Source: Chloroflexota bacterium
GTDB lineage: Bacteria; Chloroflexota; Dehalococcoidia; Tepidiformales; Tepidiformaceae
Reading direction: 5' to 3'
Assembly: GCA_016234445.1 (NCBI GenBank)
Contig: JACRBT010000004.1
Span: 588,737 to 652,736, forward strand
DNA length: 64,000 bases
In this document: positions 26,100 through 34,203 of the stretch, one piece after another
Numbering within the stretch: position 1 is the stretch's first letter
Layout: each line of letters starts with the position of its first letter
The notes under the pieces: generated by a model
Told to the model about the DNA's origin: nothing
The model's input: the letters and a program-made list of their open reading frames with translations, nothing else
Database searches by the model: none
Position numbers and translations under genes: made by a program

Positions 26100-27386
26100 T
26101 CAGGGCGAAGTGGACGCCTTCGGCGCGTCGAAGTAGGCGCGCAGGGCCGGGGCCTGTTCTCCCACTTTCCGCATCGCCGCGGCGACCTGCGCCATCAGTT
26201 CCGGGCTGTCTACGTAGTAGTTCCCGCCGACCTGGAACTCGACGTGGGCCATCGCTTCGGCGACGGGGCAGTCGCCCTTATGGTAGACGACAGGTTCGTC
26301 GGCGATCGCCCAGGGGTAGCCTCGGCCGAAGTAGTCGTGGTTCTGGAACCGCGGCCGCAGGTAGAGTGGCACCCGCACGTAGATCCCGGCGTTCACGCCC
26401 TCGGCCTTCAGCGCCTCGACGAACTCGGTGCGCGAAAGGGGGATGATGCCCGGGCGGTAGACGAAGGGGATGTTGTAGTAGGCGTGCCGGTCGGTCTCAG
26501 GGAGTTCCGCCGGGATTTCGATGAAGGGCAGGTCGCGCACCTGGTCGTAGAGGTCGCGGGCGTTCCGTCCCCGGGCGAGCGTCCACTGCTCCAGGTACTT
26601 CAGCTGGACGTTCGCCATCGCCGCCGACATCGAATGCATGCGGTAATTGAAGGCGAGGCTGTCGATTTTCTCCCGGAACTCCGGCAGTTCCAGTTCGGCG
26701 TACAGGCGTTGGGGGTGGGTCCCCATGCTCATCGCGCGCTCGTAGACCACGCGGTCGTCGCAGACGAGGATGCCGCCTTCGCCCCCGGTCAGGTTCTTCG
26801 ACGCCTGGAGCGAGAACGCGCCGACGGTCCCCCACGAGCCGACGAGACGGCCGGCGTGTTTGCCGCCGTGGGCCTGGGCGCAGTCTTCGATGACGGCGAG
26901 GTTATGGCGCTTCGCGACCTCCATAATCCGGGTCATGTCCGCCGGGAAGCCGAAGATGTGGACAACGACGATCGCCTTCGTCCGGGGCGTGATCTTCGCC
27001 TCGATCGAGGCCGGGTCGAGGGTGAAGGTGTTTCGATCGATGTCGGCGAAGATCGGGATGGCCAGGTTCTGGAGCACGCAGCTCACGGAGGCGCCCCAGG
27101 TGAAGGGCGAGCAGATGACCTCGTCGCCCGGCTGCACCCCGGCGCCGTGGAGCGCCAGCATCAGGGCGGCCGTGCCGCCGTTGACCGCGAGGGCGAACTT
27201 GCGCCCGTGGAGCGCAGCGAATGCACGCTCGAAGTCGCCCTGCGTGCCCTCGGCGCCGACCGGGCAGAGCGTCTCCTCGGTGATGACGCGCGTGATCTCG
27301 GCAAGCGCCTCGGCGTCGACCAGCGGCCATGGCGGCAGGGCGGCCGTGACGGCGGGCGTCCCCCCGAGGAGTGCGGGCTGGCTCAT
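26100..27386 (-). CDS. DegT/DnrJ/EryC1/StrS family aminotransferase
   Basis: 428 residues from the ATG at 27386. The PLP-binding Lys is in AFSLQASKNLTGGEGG; the SGGTA-like phosphate turn appears as NGGTAALMLALHG, and VIEDCAQAHGG carries the ring-stacking Asp region. Family members transaminate keto-sugars in lipopolysaccharide, glycan or antibiotic biosynthesis. No sugar-nucleotide genes lie nearby, so the substrate cannot be inferred. Confidence 0.92.
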   Translation of the reverse strand: MSQPALLGGTPAVTAALPPWPLVDAEALAEITRVITEETLCPVGAEGTQGDFERAFAALHGRKFALAVNGGTAALMLALHGAGVQPGDEVICSPFTWGASVSCVLQNLAIPIFADIDRNTFTLDPASIEAKITPRTKAIVVVHIFGFPADMTRIMEVAKRHNLAVIEDCAQAHGGKHAGRLVGSWGTVGAFSLQASKNLTGGEGGILVCDDRVVYERAMSMGTHPQRLYAELELPEFREKIDSLAFNYRMHSMSAAMANVQLKYLEQWTLARGRNARDLYDQVRDLPFIEIPAELPETDRHAYYNIPFVYRPGIIPLSRTEFVEALKAEGVNAGIYVRVPLYLRPRFQNHDYFGRGYPWAIADEPVVYHKGDCPVAEAMAHVEFQVGGNYYVDSPELMAQVAAAMRKVGEQAPALRAYFDAPKASTSP

Positions 27387-27468
27387 CGTTGCACCCACGC
27401 TGCGAAGTGAGGCGAGTATCGGGGCTGCGCTACCACCGCGGCAAGACGCGGCGGGGTACACTCCCGCC

Positions 27469-27813
27469 ATGCCGGAACTGTTCGAACGCCTGCGAGCGCT
27501 TTCGCTCGCCTTCCCGGGCGCCTACGAGGATTGGCCCTGGGGCCACGAAGACCCCGTGTTCAAGGCCGCGAACAAGAAGATCTTCGCGATGACCGGCCAC
27601 GACGCGGAGGGCGTTCTGCGGGTAACGGTAAAGCTCTCGCCGGACGAAGCCGAAGCAGCGCTGATGCTCCCTTTCGTCTCGGTCGCGGCCTACGTGGGCC
27701 GCTACGGCTGGGTGACGGCCCGGGTGGAACAGGGAGTGGAGTTCGACATCGCGACAGAGTGGGTCGCGCGAAGCCATGAACTCGTGACCGCGAAGCCGGG
27801 CCGCCGCCGCTAA
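27469..27813 (+). CDS. MmcQ/YjbR family DNA-binding-fold protein
   Basis: 114 residues, the usual length. The pattern FPGAYEDWPWGHEDPVFKAANKKIFAM and the C-terminal ATEWVARSHELV match the CyaY-like fold of YjbR proteins. Function is not established for the family, though DNA binding has been suggested. Divergent from the aminotransferase gene. Confidence 0.9.
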   Translation: MPELFERLRALSLAFPGAYEDWPWGHEDPVFKAANKKIFAMTGHDAEGVLRVTVKLSPDEAEAALMLPFVSVAAYVGRYGWVTARVEQGVEFDIATEWVARSHELVTAKPGRRR

Positions 27814-27888
27814 CGGGCCAATGGCCCCCAATTTCCGGCCCTTGTGGCCTCGCGAAGGGGTTGACACGTCCGCGACACTGGGACCGTA

Positions 27889-28401
27889 ATGGTTTCCCCA
27901 GCCGATCAGCCACGCCTGCAGGACAGCTGCGAAGTCAGCCGGGTAGCCCGGAAAGACGAGTCCCGGGTGCAGCAATTCTGCGCCTCGCCGGGAGTTCACT
28001 ACATCTGCCTCGGCGCCTGCAGTTCCCACCACGACCCGGCGGGCGCGTTTTTCGGCCCGGCCGCCGCGGCGGGAGACATTGTCCTGGTCGCGACGTCGCC
28101 GCCCGGTGACCTCTCCGGCTTCGCGGGGGTGCGCCGCAAGGAAAGCCCCTGCGAAGACATCGGCGAACTGACCCTCCTCCTCCGCGCCGGCCACCACCGG
28201 GACGAAACCACCGTCGCTCTGCTTCGCGCGGCGGCTCGGGACGCCCGGGCGGCCGGTATGCGGCGGCTGGAGACGCAACTCTGCAGGGAGACGGGCCACA
28301 CCCTGGAGGAGTTCCGGCGGGCGGGGCTCCATGCGCTCTCGACGCTCAACCTGGGTGGGGTGACGGAAGTCGCCCTGGAGATTGACGCGTTCGATTCCTG
28401 A
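27889..28401 (+). CDS. GNAT-like acetyltransferase (divergent)
   Basis: 170 residues. The C-terminal half has the GNAT acetyl-CoA pattern in weak form: a strand ELTLLLRAGHHRDE followed by the helix TTVALLRAAARDARAAGMRRLETQL and then an ending strand. The N-terminal half contains unusual Cys and His residues (QQFCASPGVHYICLGACSSHH) that could bind a metal. A TTGACA hexamer at 27861 is too close to the chosen ATG for a normal promoter layout, so the true start could be further downstream. Confidence 0.6.
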   Translation: MVSPADQPRLQDSCEVSRVARKDESRVQQFCASPGVHYICLGACSSHHDPAGAFFGPAAAAGDIVLVATSPPGDLSGFAGVRRKESPCEDIGELTLLLRAGHHRDETTVALLRAAARDARAAGMRRLETQLCRETGHTLEEFRRAGLHALSTLNLGGVTEVALEIDAFDS

Positions 28402-28420
28402 CATCTGTGATTTTTCGAAC

Positions 28421-28447
28421 AAATACGGCCACAGGGCCGTGTTTTGT
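28421..28447 (+). terminator. Terminator after the GNAT-like gene
   Basis: Stem AAATACGGCC/GGCCGTGTTT (ten pairs with one T-G wobble) around an ACAG loop, followed by TTTTGTT. It lies 20 bases after the stop codon at 28401 and ends the unit before the multicopper oxidase. Confidence 0.75.
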
Positions 28448-28520
28448 TGGGCCTTATGACCTGCATCATTGACGGTAAGGGCGTCACGATGCCCCGAGCG
28501 ATTCAGAGAGGTGCAATGTC

Positions 28521-29615
28521 TTGAGCAAGGAGCCCATTTCTTCGATCCGGGTCGGCCGCCGCCGCTTCCTCAAGGGGGCCGGCGTTGTCGGCGCGGCGCT
28601 TCCGGTGGCGGGCGGGCTGGTCGCAGCCGCCTGCTACAGCGAGCCGGAGACCGCCAAGTCCGAAGGCAGTCCCGCTGCGTCGGGCGCCACGCCAGCCGGC
28701 GGCGGCAGCACCGGCGGCGTCACGGCCCAGGTCGACTGGCAGAAGATCGACAACGACCACAAGAAAGGCGTCGAAGACTTCCTCAAGAACCAGGCGACCC
28801 CTTTGACCAGGGGCAAGGGCATGGTGGCACTCCAGCCCAGGCTCGAAGGGGATGTGAAGGTCTTCGACCTGACGATGGACGAGGTCGAATGGGAAGTCGC
28901 CCCCGGCGTCATCGAAAAGGGCCGCGGCTACAACAACATGATCCCGGGCCCGACCATCCGTGTGACCGAAGGCGACAAGGTCAAGATCAATGTCAAGAAC
29001 AACCTCACGGAGAGTTCCGCCGTCCACTGGCATGGCATCCGCCTGCCGAACAAGATGGACGGTGTCCCCTATGTCACCCAGGACCCCATTGAGCCCGGCA
29101 AGACCTTCACGTACGAGTTCCAGCTCCGCAACCAGGGCTCGCACATGTACCACTCCCACCACAACTCGTCGGACCAGGTGAACCGGGGCATGCTCGGCGC
29201 CTTCATCGTCGAACCCAAGGACAAGTCGACGTACCCGAAGTACGACAAGGAAGCCATCCTGATCATGAACGACACGGCGCTGGGCTTCACGCTCAACGGG
29301 AAGAGCTTCCCGGCGACTGACGCGCTCGTGGCGAAGAAGGGCGAGAAGCTCCTCGTCCGCTGGATGAACGAGGGCATGCAATACCACCCCATGCACCTCC
29401 ACGGCCTTTCGATGACCGTCTTCCAGCGCGACGGCTACCCCATCAACCCGCCCTACGAATGCGACACGATCGACGTCCCCCCGGGGAACCGGTTTGACTG
29501 CATCATCGACTGCAACGAGCCGGGGCTCTGGGCGTTCCACTGCCACGTGCTCTCTCACGCCGAGAGCCCGGCCGGGTTCTTCGGCCTGGTCACCGTCCTG
29601 GTCATCCAGGAATAG
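28521..29615 (+). CDS. Two-domain multicopper oxidase (laccase-like), Tat-exported
   Basis: 364 residues from a TTG start with GAGAGG nine bases upstream. The N-terminus carries a twin-arginine signal (VGRRRFLKGAG) and a lipobox-like AAAC, so it is exported and perhaps lipid-anchored, followed by a Gly/Ser/Ala linker. Copper motifs are His169-Trp-His171, H208MYHSH213, H289PMHLH294 and H340CHVLSH346. All four copper loops are present in two cupredoxin domains, half the length of ordinary laccases, with the Cys between the final His pair. The place of the axial Met after H346 holds non-Met residues (AESPAGFF). The electron donor is unknown. An out-of-frame ATG at 28516 is not the start. Confidence 0.88.
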   Translation: MSKEPISSIRVGRRRFLKGAGVVGAALPVAGGLVAAACYSEPETAKSEGSPAASGATPAGGGSTGGVTAQVDWQKIDNDHKKGVEDFLKNQATPLTRGKGMVALQPRLEGDVKVFDLTMDEVEWEVAPGVIEKGRGYNNMIPGPTIRVTEGDKVKINVKNNLTESSAVHWHGIRLPNKMDGVPYVTQDPIEPGKTFTYEFQLRNQGSHMYHSHHNSSDQVNRGMLGAFIVEPKDKSTYPKYDKEAILIMNDTALGFTLNGKSFPATDALVAKKGEKLLVRWMNEGMQYHPMHLHGLSMTVFQRDGYPINPPYECDTIDVPPGNRFDCIIDCNEPGLWAFHCHVLSHAESPAGFFGLVTVLVIQE

Positions 29616-29635
29616 TTCCCCCGGTTCCCCCTCTG

Positions 29636-29663
29636 AAGAGAGCCCGGCATGCCGGGCTCTCTT
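29636..29663. terminator. Bidirectional terminator between the multicopper oxidase and the MFS gene
   Basis: Perfect 28-base palindrome (two 14-base arms, AAGAGAGCCCGGCA and its complement, no loop bases). It lies between convergent stops at 29615 and 29690. Short T-rich ends occur on both strands. Confidence 0.8.
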
Positions 29664-29689
29664 CATTCCCGGGTGATTCCCACAAGAAC

Positions 29690-30970
29690 TCAGGCGGCCG
29701 GCGGGACGGCCGCGACCGCGGCCGCCGGGCGGGCGCGCGCGCCCACAAGTTCGCGGAAGACGAGGATGAGGACTGCGCATCCCGCGAGTTCCGCCCACCC
29801 CAGCGCGGGGAGGAGCACGTCAAGGCCCGTGCGCTGGCCAACGAGGCCGGCCACGGCCGTCCCCACTTGCGCCAGCCCGAGAGTGAACGGGAAGAGGCTG
29901 AGCACCCGCCCGCGGACCGAGTCGTCGACCATGTGCTGCACCAGCGTGCTCGCCACGAGCATCGTGCCCGTGAAGGCGAACCCCATTCCGTAGTCCGAAA
30001 CGGCGGTCAGGGGAATGAAGCGGGAGTATCCGAACCCGAGGGCCGCGACGCCGAACAGCGTTGAAACGGCGACCAGGGTGGAACCTCGCAGCGTCAGCCC
30101 GCGCATCCGTGCCAACCCCACCGACGCGGTCAGCGAACCAAGCCCCCAGGTCGCGCCCATCAGGCCCACCTGCGCCGCCGTGAAGCCCAGCACCTCGATT
30201 TCGAACATCGGCCCCAGCGGTGTCGCGATCGGCATCCCCAGCACCTGGACGACGGCCACGATCGCGAGCGTCGCCAGGATCGGCCGCCGGCCCCGGGCGT
30301 AGCTGAGCCCGGCCCGGATGTTGGCGACCATCGAAACCGCGGTGGCGCCGCCCCGGCTCTGGAAGCGAAGCATGGCGATTAGCGGGAGGATCCCCAACCA
30401 CGCCAGCAGCGAGCCCGCGTAGACCACGCCCGATGGCATCGCCCCATTGAGGAGCCCCACCAGCGGCAGCGAGAGCGGCATCGTCAGCTGGCCCGCAACC
30501 GACATCAGCGCGATCGCGGCGCCGACGTTCTCGCGCCCGGCGGCGGCAGGGATGCTCGCGCTCCGGGCGGGCGAGTCGATCGACTGCACGCCCGCGGCCA
30601 GGAACGTCCAGGCGGCGACGGCGGCGACCGTCGCTTCCCCGAAGGGCTGCGCGATCATGAGCCCGGCGATGACGGCGTGGGCGCCCAGCGAGAGCGATTC
30701 GCAGACAAGCAGCACCCGCCGCCGTTCGACGCGGTCGGCGATCGCGCCCCCGGCGAGGCTGAACAAGACCATCGCCGCGCCCCGGCTCGCCGCCAGCACA
30801 CCGGAATAGACGACCGCACGCTCCGGGAAGTCGTGGTTCACCCAGAACACCTGGGTCATCAGGTGGAAGGGTGTGAGGATGCCGACGAGCACCGACCCGG
30901 CGAGGAGCAGCCGGTAGTCGCGGCGCGCGAGCGGGCGGAGGGCGGGTCTGCTTTCGAAGTACCCCGGCAT
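29690..30970 (-). CDS. MFS transporter (enterobactin-exporter/MFS_3-like)
   Basis: 426 residues from the ATG at 30970 (MPGYFESRPALRPLARRDYRLLLAG). The N-terminal pattern up to the first helix, about 12 hydrophobic segments, and the GGAIADRVERRRVLLVCE loop between helices 2 and 3 fit MFS_3-type exporters. It probably exports a drug or siderophore; the substrate is open. The C-terminus ends in an Arg/Ala/Pro tail. Convergent with the oxidase and separated from it by a strong terminator. Confidence 0.88.
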   Translation of the reverse strand: MPGYFESRPALRPLARRDYRLLLAGSVLVGILTPFHLMTQVFWVNHDFPERAVVYSGVLAASRGAAMVLFSLAGGAIADRVERRRVLLVCESLSLGAHAVIAGLMIAQPFGEATVAAVAAWTFLAAGVQSIDSPARSASIPAAAGRENVGAAIALMSVAGQLTMPLSLPLVGLLNGAMPSGVVYAGSLLAWLGILPLIAMLRFQSRGGATAVSMVANIRAGLSYARGRRPILATLAIVAVVQVLGMPIATPLGPMFEIEVLGFTAAQVGLMGATWGLGSLTASVGLARMRGLTLRGSTLVAVSTLFGVAALGFGYSRFIPLTAVSDYGMGFAFTGTMLVASTLVQHMVDDSVRGRVLSLFPFTLGLAQVGTAVAGLVGQRTGLDVLLPALGWAELAGCAVLILVFRELVGARARPAAAVAAVPPAA

Positions 30971-31123
30971 CGAAGGGAGCCTTGCGGGAGAAAGGGCGCG
31001 GAGCAATGTCCGCGGTCATACCACGGCCGCGCCCAGGCTGGCTTACATGCGGCCAGCGCGCACATCATCGGCATCCAGTGAATGTGCGGCGGCGGCTGCG
31101 CTCGACCGCGCGGCCGCGTCGGC

Positions 31124-31129
31124 TACACT
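31124..31129 (+). promoter_or_regulatory. Candidate -10 element (TACACT) upstream of the swivel-domain gene
   Basis: GGCTACACTTG at 31121, identical to the string at 25361. The ATG at 31162 is 33 bases further on. CTCGAC at 31101 could be a weak -35 with 17-base spacing. The remaining spacer between this gene and the divergent MFS gene shows nothing else I can name. Confidence 0.35.
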
Positions 31130-31161
31130 TGCTCCCTCATCCGAAAGCCGGAGCGCGCACT

Positions 31162-32886
31162 ATGTCCGCCGGGGTCGACCCAATCACGCCGATCGCCGTT
31201 TCCACCGAACCGCCGCCGGGATACTGGCGCCGCGAGTCGAGCCATTACCCGCAGCCGCTCTCGCCGATGGTGCGGTCGTTGATGGTCGAACCGATCAACA
31301 AGGCCTTTCGCGGCGTCTTCGCCGAAACCGGGGCGCTGCTCGAGGGGATCGAGTTTTGCGAAATCGGCGGCTGGGTCTACAACCGCCAGGTGCCCCTCGG
31401 CGGCAAGGACCGGAAGGCCCCGCCGAAGTGGTTGATGTGGGTCGCCGCACGGACTGTCCCCAGTCTCCGCTCGCGGATCAAGACGAACCTCGCGGCCATC
31501 CGCAGTGACCTCACCTTCCAGTGGGTGGAGCGCTGGTACAACGAGTGGCGGCCCGGCCAGGAAGCGGCCATCACCCGGTTCCGCGCGGTCGACCTGGCTG
31601 CGCTCGACGACAAGGCCTTCCTTCAGTACGTCGAAGAACTCCGCCGCTTCTTCGACGAGAGCATCAACATCCACTTCAAGCTCGCGGTGGTGGCGCTGCC
31701 GATGGTCGAGCTGGTCTTCGCCTGCGAAGAGATGCTGCAGTGGGACGAGCGCCGCGTGCTCTCGCTCCTCACGGGGCTTTCGACGACAAGCACCGAACCC
31801 GCGCGCCGCCTGGCCGAACTCACGCGGATGGCGGCCGGGCGGCCCGCCGTGCGCGACGCGATCTCCCGTGGTGGGCCCGGCACTGCCGCCCGCCTCCCGG
31901 CGATCGACGCGGAGTTCGCGGCCGCCTTCGACGCCTACCAGCACGACTTCGCCTGCCGGGCTATCCGTTACGAAGTTGCAGATCCGACGCTCGCGGAACT
32001 CCCCGACCTCACGATGACACTGATCCGCGATCAACTGACCCGCAACTACGACCCCGAGGCCGATGCGGCCGCGGCTGCGGCGAAACGCGGCGCAACGGCG
32101 TCCGAGGCCCGGGCGGCACTCAACTCACGCCCCGCCGACCTCGCCCGGTTCGACCGCCTCCTTGCCCGGGCGGAGCGCGTCTACCCGGTCCGCGAAGACA
32201 ACGAATTCACGACCGTGAGCGTGCCCCTCGCCCTCGCCCGCTACGCTGGGCTGGAGGCCGGCCGCAGGCTCGTCGCCCGCGAGGAACTCGCTGACCCGAA
32301 CGACGTCTTCTTCCTCGAGTGGGAGGAGATGACCGCGCGCCTGGCGTCCAGCGGCGACGCCCGGGCACTGGTCGCCCATCGTAAGGGCGAACGAAAGTGG
32401 ACGCTCGAACATCCAGCCCCACCCGCATATGGGACGCCACCGGGCCCTCCGCCATCGTTCGACGCCCTGCCGAAGGAGTCGGCCGTGGCGATGAAGGCCA
32501 TCCTCTGGGCCACCCAGCGCGTGTTCGAAGAGGACCGCGCGGCCCAGAAGCAGGTGATCAGCGCGACCCTCAGGGGCATCGGCGCGGCCCCGGGGCGCTA
32601 CACCGGCCCCGTCCGTGTCATCCTCAGCGAAGAAGAATTCGACAAGATCGAAGCGGGGGACGTGCTCGTCTGCCCGATCACGTCCCCCGTCTGGTCGATC
32701 ATCTTCCCCAGCGTCGGCGCCCTGGTCACCGACACCGGCGGGATCCTCTCGCACCCGGCGATCATCTCGCGGGAGTACGGCGTCCCGGCCGTCGTCGCGA
32801 CCGCCAACGCCACCGCCCTCCTGAAGGACGGCCAGGTCGTCACCGTCGACGGCGACCGCGGGGTCATCGAAGTTGCCGTCGCCTGA
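31162..32886 (+). CDS. Stand-alone PEP-utilising phosphohistidine swivel-domain protein
   Basis: 574 residues from the ATG at 31162. The last 110 residues are a PEP-utilizers mobile domain: GDVLVCPITSPVWSIIFP, then TDTGGILSHPAIISREYGVPAVV, whose His is the phosphate carrier, and a terminal VVTVDGDRGVIEV. The preceding 450 residues are helical and resemble the middle part of rifampin phosphotransferase or PEP-synthase-like proteins. The ATP-grasp domain and the PEP-binding TIM barrel are both missing, so it must take its phosphate from a separate partner or have another role. No partner gene is adjacent. Confidence 0.82.
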   Translation: MSAGVDPITPIAVSTEPPPGYWRRESSHYPQPLSPMVRSLMVEPINKAFRGVFAETGALLEGIEFCEIGGWVYNRQVPLGGKDRKAPPKWLMWVAARTVPSLRSRIKTNLAAIRSDLTFQWVERWYNEWRPGQEAAITRFRAVDLAALDDKAFLQYVEELRRFFDESINIHFKLAVVALPMVELVFACEEMLQWDERRVLSLLTGLSTTSTEPARRLAELTRMAAGRPAVRDAISRGGPGTAARLPAIDAEFAAAFDAYQHDFACRAIRYEVADPTLAELPDLTMTLIRDQLTRNYDPEADAAAAAAKRGATASEARAALNSRPADLARFDRLLARAERVYPVREDNEFTTVSVPLALARYAGLEAGRRLVAREELADPNDVFFLEWEEMTARLASSGDARALVAHRKGERKWTLEHPAPPAYGTPPGPPPSFDALPKESAVAMKAILWATQRVFEEDRAAQKQVISATLRGIGAAPGRYTGPVRVILSEEEFDKIEAGDVLVCPITSPVWSIIFPSVGALVTDTGGILSHPAIISREYGVPAVVATANATALLKDGQVVTVDGDRGVIEVAVA

Positions 32887-32907
32887 CCGCCTGCGACCGG
32901 GCGCTGC

Positions 32908-33234
32908 TTAGTCGGGCAACAGCGGCCGGAGGACGTCCTTCGCACCCTCAGGGCCGGTAAGACGAAGCCGGATGGCGGCGCCGTCCCCCGTCGGCCACTC
33001 GAGGGCAAAGTTGAGGAACGAGCAACAGCGGCGTTCTAGCGTGACCCACTCGGCAACCCTGCCGTAGAGCCCCGGTCGAGCCTCCAGAAGCAAGGCAAAT
33101 CCGTCGACAAGTTCCTCGGCCCCCGTGATGGCGCCGCGCAACTCCGCGAGCAGGTCGCGATGGCGCACGGTCTCCGCGGGTTCGAATACGTCCAGGTAGC
33201 AGGCGATAGCCGCTGAGTCGCCGAATGTGCGCAT
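32908..33234 (-). CDS. Small protein with an ERRCC motif, next to arsM
   Basis: 108 residues. The central stretch GRVAEWVTLERRCCSFLNFALEW contains vicinal Cys residues that could bind arsenite or another thiophilic metal. I do not recognise a named family, but similar LERxCCxF proteins are found near arsenic or mercury genes (from memory). It starts 30 bases downstream of the arsM stop on the same strand, so it is probably cotranscribed and may aid arsenic handling. Confidence 0.7.
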   Translation of the reverse strand: MRTFGDSAAIACYLDVFEPAETVRHRDLLAELRGAITGAEELVDGFALLLEARPGLYGRVAEWVTLERRCCSFLNFALEWPTGDGAAIRLRLTGPEGAKDVLRPLLPD

Positions 33235-33264
33235 GTGTCAGCTCTTTCGGCCGCCCGGGCCCGT

Positions 33265-34086
33265 CTACCTCGCCGGCCTCTCGGCGACCACCGCAGCCGA
33301 GGCGATCCCGGCGCCGCCCGGGTATTCCTTCGCGTCGGAGGTGACGTTCACGAACCCGGCAGCGCGGATCTTCGCCAGGTAGTCGCTCTCCAGGAGCGCC
33401 CCGGCAATGCAGCCCGCCCACTTCTCCATGTCGTCCTTCACCGACTCCGGCACCGACTTCGTCCAGACGATGTCCGAAACCTGGAGACGCCCGCCCGGGC
33501 GAAGGACGCGGAAGGCTTCGCGGAAGACCTGGTCCTTGTCGGGCGAGAGGTTGATGACGCAGTTCGAGATTATGACGTCGACGCTGGCGTCCGCCATCGG
33601 GAGGTGCTCGATTTCGCCAAGGCGGAACTCGACGTTCCGGGCGCCAACCTTCTCCTGGTTGCGCCGGGCGAGGGCGATCATCTCCGGGGTCATGTCGACG
33701 CCGTAGACGTTGCCGGTCTCCCCGACCATCTTTGCGGCGAGGAAGCAGTCGATCCCGCCCCCGGACCCGAGGTCGAGGACGACCTGGCCGGGCTTCAAAG
33801 CTTCGATCGCGGTTGGGTTGCCGCAGCCAAAGGCGACGTCCCTGACGCTCGATGGCAGGCTGTCGACGTCGGTGCCGGCGTAGAGCTTCGCGATGTTCGT
33901 GAGGGCGACGTTGTCTTCGCTGACCTCGTCGCCGCAGCAGGAGGCGCCGGAACTGGCCGCCGGCGCAGCGCAACAGGCGCCGGCGTCGGCCTGGATGACG
34001 TCGAGCGATTCAAGCACCGGGCGAACGCGGCCGGCGTAAGCCTTCGAGACGTTTTCGCGGATCTGGGCGTCGGTTCGGGCAGCCAT
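33265..34086 (-). CDS. arsM: Arsenite S-adenosylmethionine methyltransferase
   Basis: 273 residues. The SAM motif is [17 protein letters not shown]; a Cys precedes it in AFGCGNPTA, another follows in [12 protein letters not shown], and a third in [11 protein letters not shown]. These three match the conserved As(III)-binding triad of ArsM. Extra Cys pairs near residues 38-50 ([19 protein letters not shown]) are common in bacterial ArsM. It methylates arsenite stepwise to volatile or less toxic forms. A promoter and palindromic operator lie just upstream (34119-34163). The RCC small protein follows. Confidence 0.94.
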   Translation of the reverse strand: MAARTDAQIRENVSKAYAGRVRPVLESLDVIQADAGACCAAPAASSGASCCGDEVSEDNVALTNIAKLYAGTDVDSLPSSVRDVAFGCGNPTAIEALKPGQVVLDLGSGGGIDCFLAAKMVGETGNVYGVDMTPEMIALARRNQEKVGARNVEFRLGEIEHLPMADASVDVIISNCVINLSPDKDQVFREAFRVLRPGGRLQVSDIVWTKSVPESVKDDMEKWAGCIAGALLESDYLAKIRAAGFVNVTSDAKEYPGGAGIASAAVVAERPAR

Positions 34087-34118
34087 GGGGGGTCTCCTCG
34101 GTTCGGGATCATCGATTA

Positions 34119-34163
34119 TTTACGATGCATCGTAAAATTACGATACACCGGAAAAGGCGTCAA
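34119..34163 (-). promoter_or_regulatory. arsM promoter with overlapping palindromic operator
   Basis: On the minus strand, TTGACG (34163-34158), 17 bases, then TAATTT (34140-34135) make a good sigma-70 promoter. Directly over the -10 and start region lies the perfect 18-base palindrome TTTACGATG CATCGTAAA (34119-34136), and a further half-site ATTACGAT begins at 34137. This is the usual layout of an ArsR/SmtB-type repressor operator. No regulator gene is adjacent; the ArsR gene at 20431 is the only one of that family in the window. Confidence 0.65.
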
Positions 34164-34203
34164 GCCCGGCCGCCGGCCTCTGTGAACTTCGCCACACAGG
34201 GCG

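Noticed and set aside
27861..27890. TTGACA promoter for the GNAT-like gene
   Set aside because: The possible -10 would overlap the assigned ATG; kept only as a warning about the start.
28521..29615. Copper nitrite reductase
   Set aside because: The final motif is HCHVLSH of multicopper oxidases with trinuclear-site His pairs; the nitrite reductase type 1 Cys-His-Met pattern is absent.
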